64,000 bases of DNA from the NCBI RefSeq assembly GCF_000499385.1, contig NW_013651788.1:23058-87057 (forward strand). The letters run 5' to 3'. This document shows positions 57,740 through 64,000 of the stretch, in pieces (positions within the stretch are counted from its first letter, which is position 1; each line of letters starts with the position of its first letter). The stretch is from Eimeria necatrix (taxonomy: Eukaryota; Apicomplexa; Conoidasida; Eucoccidiorida; Eimeriidae). A model generated the notes under the pieces. That model was not told the DNA's origin. It did not search any database and saw nothing but the letters and a program-made list of their open reading frames with translations. A program made the position numbers and the translations under genes.

Positions 57740-60700
57740 GTCAGCGAGGCAGCTCGCGGACAACAAACTCACCCGCCTCGCCACTGTAGGCAAGAGGGCC
57801 CTCTACCTCATAGACGACCCCTTCAGTCCTCTCGACGCAGTCACAGCCATGGCCGTGTGGCGAAGAGTTTTCGCACCGGGAGGTATGCTCGATAAGAACA
57901 GCAGCATCCTTGCCAGCAGCAACTGAAGGGGCAGACAAGTCGCTAGAGCAGCAGTGGATTGCTGTGGCCGCAGGCAGCACGTTTGTGATAAAAAAGCAGC
58001 TGCTTCTCTGCTGCGCTTGAACGCTGCAGCGTTCCTGTGCAGCACAAACAGCAGCAGGAACAGGAGCTCGGGGCTGCGTGTGCTGCGGCCTCCAGGCATC
58101 CTGAGTGGACGCACAGTGCTGCTGGTGGTGCAGCAGGCTGCGCTGGTGATGGTGGACCCGTCGGCAGTGTCAAGCTTTGTGTTGGTAGAGGGCGGCGCCG
58201 CCAGTCAGTTTTTCTCTCTGAGCGATTTGCAGAGGAGGCAGGGCGGGGCCGTGGGCCCCTTCTTCGAGGGCCTGCGCAGCTTCCCTCTACTTCCAAGCAG
58301 CAGCAGCAAGGGTGTCAGTGCGTCTGCGGAGCCCTCTACTGAGTAAGCGCAAGTAAAATGCGTCTTCTTAAGGCTTTTTCTTCTCACAAAAGACGGCCAT
58401 AAAGCCCGTACTTCTGCATTCTCCTCAGTTCAAGTTGCTGTTAGGCAAACGGTAGTGAAGGGGGTGCAACGGCAAAGGAATCTAAAATGACGCAGCATGC
58501 CCACTGCATAAAAGAACTAATGTTTTAGGTTTTCAGGGCTAGGATTTTATATTTAGGGCCCAAGAGTCCCGCAGCAAGGCACTGTTCAGTAACTGGTCAA
58601 ACCGATGAAAGTAGCTTCCGCTGCGCCGCAAGCAGCAGCCCCTTGCGCATTCTGCATGCTGTAATTTACGTTTGCTAGTGTTTTATTGCTGCGTTTGAAC
58701 CCCCAGAGACGCGCAGACGATGAAGGAAAGTGGAGAGCATCAGAAGAGCTCGCCAAGGCCTCCCATTGCAGTGCCGCGCCCAGCGGCTGCGGCTCCAGCT
58801 GCTGCTTCCGTTGCTTCTGCTGGAGCGCCTCAAAAGGCGCCGCAGGATGGGAGTTCTTGGAAGATTGAAGTTTCCCCAGCTGCATGCCCAGAGGCGACAC
58901 GAACCGGCAAAGTGGCTTGGAGAGTGTGGCGGCTTTACATGCGCAGCGCCGGTCTTCACATGGTGCTCGTGTTGCTGCTAGCCTGTGCAGTAAGCCCAGG
59001 GAGCACAGCAGCATCGAGAACAGCAGCCGCACCAGCAGCAGCAGGACCTGCCGCAGCAGCAGCAGCAGCAGGAGGCCAAGTATGCAGTTTTTCTTTGTGC
59101 GCACTTCCACCTGCAGGCGAGCACATACTGCACTACATTGTGTGACTACTGGCTGCGGCGCTGGACAGCCCGGGGGCCTCCTCCCCTGCGCAGCTTGCAT
59201 GCGTTTGTGTTAGAGCGCACGGGCAACAGCGCGCGGTCGGAAGATTTGTTTTACTTGTTTGGCTACTGGGGCCTCGCTATTTTGTCTGTTGGCTTTTCCG
59301 TCATCACCACTGTGGCCTTCGTGCGGTGTGGCGTCAACGCGTCTTCAGTGCTGCAGGCGAACCTCTTGGCTGCGCTACTCAGGTGACCTTTCGCTGTCTG
59401 AGTCTATTTTCCCTGTACATCTCCGCAGCTGTTGTGCTGCCCCTATTCTAGACAGGCTCTTGTTTTCTTAACATTGAGCATGACTCAACACTGGCTTGTT
59501 CATTTGCATGCATTTGGCTTGTCCTTCAGGGCCCCGCCTAAATGGTTTGACGAGGAGCCAATTGGCCGTTTGCTGAACCGTCTCTCAGACGACATATTTT
59601 GCATTGATGAAGGCCTGCCTCATGCCTTTCACACTCACATTCTCATTATAAGTGAGGAGCAACAGCAGCAGCCTTGGGAGTTAAAAGAGGCTGCCTAGGC
59701 TTACTCCCCTTCTGTTGGCCGCCATTCCTTTCTCCCCAACGATCACCTTGTCTCACACAGCGCTCTGAGCCCGTGGACCCGTCACTGGCAGCAGATCTGA
59801 AAGAAGTTTCTGGTTGCTTTCTGTTTTTCTTTTTGCGTTTCCCGCTGCAGTGGCTATGGTTGCTAAGCTGACACTGCTCAGTCTAACGGTGCCTTCCTTG
59901 CTGCTCGCAATTCCCGTTTTAGGATATTTCCTCCTGCGCACAGCCTCCAAACTACGCGCGGCCATCAGGTCACCAGAAGCCGTTGGACTTTAGCACTCTA
60001 GGCTCCAGGGTTTAGAGTTTATGCTGCAAGCCTCATGGCCGTGATTAGTCGCTGCTGCTCCATGCAGAGTTTGAATGTGCCTATTCACTTGTCACTTTAG
60101 TAGCATTTGCACCAAACATTTGCACCAAACAATATGTTCCTCCATATCGCATCACCGGCGCACCAACGTGTCCAGCTGTGTGGCCTTCTGCAGATCTTTA
60201 AAGAGATTGGAAACAGTCGCGCGCTCCCCCCTGCACTGTCTCCTAGCGGGGGCGGTGGGAGGCGGACGCACTTTGCGTGCCTTCAGGTGAATCAGCGGTG
60301 CACTAAAGGCTCCCATCAGCCAAGGTTGTTGTATTTGTGTTTTGTATTGCGTATGCGCTTGTGCTTACGGGCATCTTTTATGGATTAAAACCAACAGTCT
60401 TGTGCGGATGATAAGGATCAGAATGCCGGCGTATAGATGGGAAAAACATGAATATGGGCATCTCCCCTCCTGCACGTGTGCTCGTGCACGTGCAGATGTG
60501 TGTTTGCATGTATTTTCAAGTAAAACTTGTATGTTGCATGTGAAAATGAGTTTGTGCGCACATATTATCTGCGTCTGTATCAGCAATGGTACGTGTGATT
60601 GCGCCCAACACCTAATGTGTTAGTGTTCCTTGGTGTGCATGTATGAAAACATGCACTTGTAAATGTTTATATTTCTCTGAAATTAAGCCAAGCGGCAAGT

Positions 60701-63700
60701 AAACGTATGATTAGATGTGAAGATTCAACTTCACAGATCTGTTGGGTTCCTGTGTGTTCGTGCTTTCTAAGTGGACTAGTCCTAAGTTCTGCCTGATTCG
60801 ATTCCACCTCCTGTCTCAAGGTGTTGGATGATCATTTGCTTTCGAACATGATCTCTGTGCAATGCACTGCAGTCAAGGCTAGGACATTTTTTGAATTGCG
60901 ATGTTCATGTTCACTGTGATAATTGCTCACTTTTTTCTCCTTGGTCTCAGGGCAGAGTGCAGGTACTTCAGTCGCTGCCTCAGTGCATTGTTGCTGTACG
61001 GCAATACCTCTTATTTGAACACTTGTCTGCAAGCGTGGTTGGCCCTACGTCTGCAACTCATTGGAGCCACCCTCCAGGCGCTTCTCCTGGCTTCTGTCAC
61101 TTTGCCTCTCTACTTCTGGCCCTCCCGCTTGGAACAAGTTAGTCCTTTTCCTCTCCGCTTCAACTTCTTTGCGTGCAGTTGACTGTTGCCATTTTCTTCT
61201 TTTGCTTCAGGACATTTTTCGTTGTCCCTGAGAGAATGTTTAATTTCTCCTCCATCCGTTTTATTTTGCTCCTTGTATATCTCCGTGCCTCCCTGTGCGT
61301 CGCCTGTGCTTCCCCTGAAGCAAATGCTGGCAGCCAGTGGCAGCTTTGTGGGCTGTCTTCGTCTCTAAAAAGTATAACTCACTACGGTTTTTTGCTTATA
61401 TTGCATCTCATTTGGCATTATATGCGGCTCTGCATTTACAACAGGTAGTAAATCGTGCAGCAACTAAAATGTGTGACCTGGTGCGAGCTGAATAATTGCC
61501 TAGTCTCATTCTGTCTTGCCCTGTGCCTACTTGTCTCCTCTTTGTTACTTCTTTGACGGCCGGTATCTCATGTTCTGCAAATTCGTCTCTTATACCTCTT
61601 CTCTACATATATTTTGGTGTTCATTGTGGGAACCTGTCGTATTTCTGATTGTTCAGGTGCGGGGAGATATGGCGGGACTTTTAGCTCTTAGTCTCTACGC
61701 TGTGGCGCCTCTTGTGCGGCTGCTGACGCAAAGCATTACAACGTTTGTGCGGCTGGAGGTCCAAATGGTCTCCGTCGAAAGAGTCAGAGACTACTTGCTG
61801 GTACGACCGGCCATTTGCACTGAGACTGGATGTTTCCCTGAAGGAACGCCTAAGCTGCGAGTTTTTGCTTCAGCGCCAAGCGCTTCCCCTCTGCTGCGTG
61901 CACACTCGCCGCTGCTTCTGCATAGAAAGCCAACGCTGCTGCTCCTGCTTATTGCCTGCAGGTGCCGGCAGAGGACCCCAACTATGACGTAATAACGGGG
62001 CGCCCGTGGCAGCATCCTGTGTCTGCTGAATCTTCCGTGTGCTTGTCGTGGTGGCGCTGGCTGCGTTGTACGCGGCTGAGCAACAAAAGCTTGCTGCCAA
62101 TGCACGGCAAGGATGAGGAGCAGCAGCCGCTGCTGACGAGGCCATCTGCTGAAGACTGCCTTGCATGCGCTGACATCAGGGGGCCAGCGCACTCTGCAAC
62201 TATGGCAGTCCACAGGGCGTCCGTCTCTTCCCGGCAAACTGCAGCAGCAGCTGCTGCTAAGCTCGCCGTCTATGAGACCCTTCTGTCCTTTGGGTCTCAG
62301 AGCCGTCAGCTGAACGACGGCATGCGGCCTTGGGCGGCCGCGCAGAAGCAACAGACAGAGGCAGTAGCGGCTCTTTCCTTTCCAGTGGCAGTCCCGCTCG
62401 GATTTAGAACAAGAGGAAGAGTTGACTTTGAAAACGTGACAGTGGCATACAGGTCAGCAGGTGTTTCTTAAATTCGTTAATCATATGTTGCAAAATACTA
62501 GAAACTTTCTACACAAGTAGAAAGCCTCACGTGCTCAATAGCAGTCCAATGCCATCGAAAAAGTTCACCAAAGCCAACGGATCCCCAGCCCCTGCGATTA
62601 GAATTGAAACGTGATTGGCTCTGATAGTGCCACGTTGCAGGACTTGGGGTGTTGTTGTCTTGGTGCAGCGCGGGCAGTCAACCGGCTGTGCGCGGTGTGT
62701 CCTTGACGATTCACCCCGGGGAAGCCGTGGGCATTGTGGGCCGTACGGGGGCAGGGAAGAGCACTTTGTTGTTGGCTCTTAGCCGCATGGTGCCTTACAC
62801 GGGGTGCATAAAGATCGACGGCGTGGACATACAGCGGCTGCCCGTTCACGTGCTGCGCTCTTTGTTGGCGTTTGTCCCTCAAGTACCCACTCTTTTCTCA
62901 GGGACCATTCGCTCGAACTTAGACCCCGCCACCACGCGCACAGATGCGGAGCTGTACGATGCCCTCCGCCTCTGTCGACTTGATCATGTTGTGAAGGCCC
63001 TTCCGCAAGTAAGAAACGTGACGGCTTTTGGCTCTTTTTTGTTGTGTTGAATTCCATCTAAGGCTCTAATTTGGGGCATGCTGCCCTATCTGTCTTCTTT
63101 TCGATGGTCCTTAGGCGTGCCTAGGTCTTCCTTTTTGATTGACTCCAATCTTGTGTCGTCTGTCTCGTACTCTCTTCACTGCCATTATTGAGTGCATTAC
63201 TGTATCGTTCAGCACAGTTTCTGGTAGCAGTCTGTCTTGTTTATTCACAGCAGTCACCGTCGTTTATTCGGAGAAGTCACTGTTGCCGGTCTCACGAGAG
63301 CATTTGCACTTGTTGGGTGTTCACAGGGTCTAGATACTCCAATCGCTACTGTGGACGAGGCATCTTCGGTAGAGTTCCGCATTAGAAGATCTCGCAGGAT
63401 GCAAGGAAGTGTGTCCCTTCGTTGTTTTCAGTTTCGGCTGCTGTTACCCAACATACTGTTGCTGCTGCTGCTTGTCAGTGTAACCTTGGGCCCAATATTT
63501 CCATACACATCGGCGCATCAGATAACAGCAGCTGGGCAGGAATTGTAAAGCGATTTTCTTGCTGGGATGGAGAAGGCCTTGGCGTTGCAGAAGCAGTGGC
63601 AATAGACTACACACGCGGCAGCAGCTGACTGCTGCATGCATTATGCTTTGTCCCATTTATGCAATTCGTTGAATGCATAGGCGCTTAATGCATGTTCCTG

Positions 63701-64000
63701 TATGCATGTTCCTGTCTGGGTCTTGGCAGGCACGCGCATGCGCTTGAGTTCGCCTTCGAGCGTGGGGCTGCGGCACAGCGAAAGTGACGCGCAGTCGAAG
63801 CGGCTGGGGGCCCCTTCAGTGCCAAGCGCTAGGGACAACCAACAGCCAAGTCATCCCTCCCCCTCCTCTCGCTTACAAGTGGACGGGTCGCCGGCGGCCC
63901 CGAGGAACGCCGCCAAGCAGGCGGGTGGAGGGGGCAGTCAGAGCATCCGTTTGTCTATAGGTCAGAAGCAGCTGCTGTGTTTCTGTCGCGCGCTGTTGAG
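52867..64000 (+). CDS. ABCC/MRP-type ABC transporter (3' end outside window)
   Basis: ABCC pumps export organic anions and conjugates with ATP. Sixteen phase-consistent exons: 52867-54477, 54663-55425, 55593-57089, 57571-57882, 58096-58342, 58707-58989, 59117-59382, 59530-59651, 59851-59968, 60194-60286, 60951-61137, 61657-61800, 61962-62452, 62669-63008, 63327-63408 and 63730 to the end. TMD1: YRVLFRLVAPCVAP, ELANLVSVDCERTQ, HELWAAPLTLALNLLLVY. NBD1: Walker A GKSGSGKSSL, Q-loop GFAPQQPVIFEG, signature LSGGQRARICLARA (split by an intron), Walker B ALYLIDDPFSPLD; the H-loop reads LLVVQQ, so the usual His is Gln. TMD2: TGKVAWRVWRLYM, WFDEEPIGRLLNRLSDDI, ETVARSPLHCLL. NBD2: Walker A GRTGAGKSTL, FVPQVPTLFSGTIRSNLDP, signature LSIGQKQLLCFCRALL. 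No extra N-terminal TMD0 was seen (short ABCC layout). Poly-Ala/Ser/Gln inserts occur only in exons 1-4. Confidence 0.9.
57118..57475. repeat. About 70-base minisatellite in ABCC intron 3
   Basis: Five diverged units of roughly 70 bases, each with TTGCA(A/G)TAAGTCATTATCAG-like and TTTTGCTGCCTGTTCTGG-like parts. It lies in the intron that splits the LSGGQ signature of NBD1. Confidence 0.85.

Overview
The window looks like a nuclear chromosome segment of an Eimeria-type coccidian (Apicomplexa), most like E. tenella or a close relative. Three features support this: (CAG)n runs read as Gln/Ala/Ser homopolymers inside almost every gene, many interstitial telomere-like AAACCCT/TTTAGGG arrays lying between exons, and spliced genes. 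This matches the feature-rich (R) chromosome segments described for E. tenella. From about 57.7 kb to the right end the repeats almost vanish and the DNA looks like a feature-poor (P) segment. Most long open frames in 1-57 kb are poly-Leu/Cys/Ala shadows of CAG repeats, so genes were rebuilt by joining exons at splice sites with matching reading-frame phase.

Layout. 1-5.5 kb: 3' part of a spliced ankyrin-like gene (+). 5.8-7.1 kb: a secreted Gln-rich protein (-). 7.2-9.1 kb: telomere-like arrays with no secure gene. 9.2-10.6 kb: a second secreted protein (+). About 11.7-13.9 kb: a spliced Gln-rich coiled-coil gene (+). 14.1-19.7 kb: UTP25, a ribosome-biogenesis factor (-, 8 exons). 19.8-20.5 kb: a possible small gene (-). 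20.6-23.6 kb: a spliced gene of unknown function (+). 25.8-29.0 kb: mitochondrial ribosomal protein bL12 (-, 5 exons, 217 codons). 29.8-33.6 kb: an alpha/beta-hydrolase-fold protein without its nucleophile Ser (+, 9 exons), divergent from bL12. 35.3-35.9 kb: an orphan Gln-rich frame. 36.1-43.4 kb: a large protein with a NELF-B/COBRA1-like core (+, 11 exons). 45.2-51.6 kb: an aldo/keto reductase joined to a long unrecognised N-terminal region (-, 12 or more exons). 51.7-52.1 kb: a possible small gene (+). 52.9 kb to the end: an ABCC/MRP-type ABC transporter (+, 16 exons, cut by the window end).

The genes are independent and on both strands, with no operon logic. The recognised functions are ribosome assembly (UTP25), mitochondrial translation (bL12m), transcription elongation control (NELF-B-like), oxidoreduction (AKR) and membrane export (ABCC). 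The most interesting signals concern gene structure. Telomere-like arrays start exactly at intron donors, the CAG/CTG repeat orientation flips between exons and introns, several introns appear to be GC-AG, and a palindrome (TGAGGTGTACGTACACCTCA and variants) recurs across the window.
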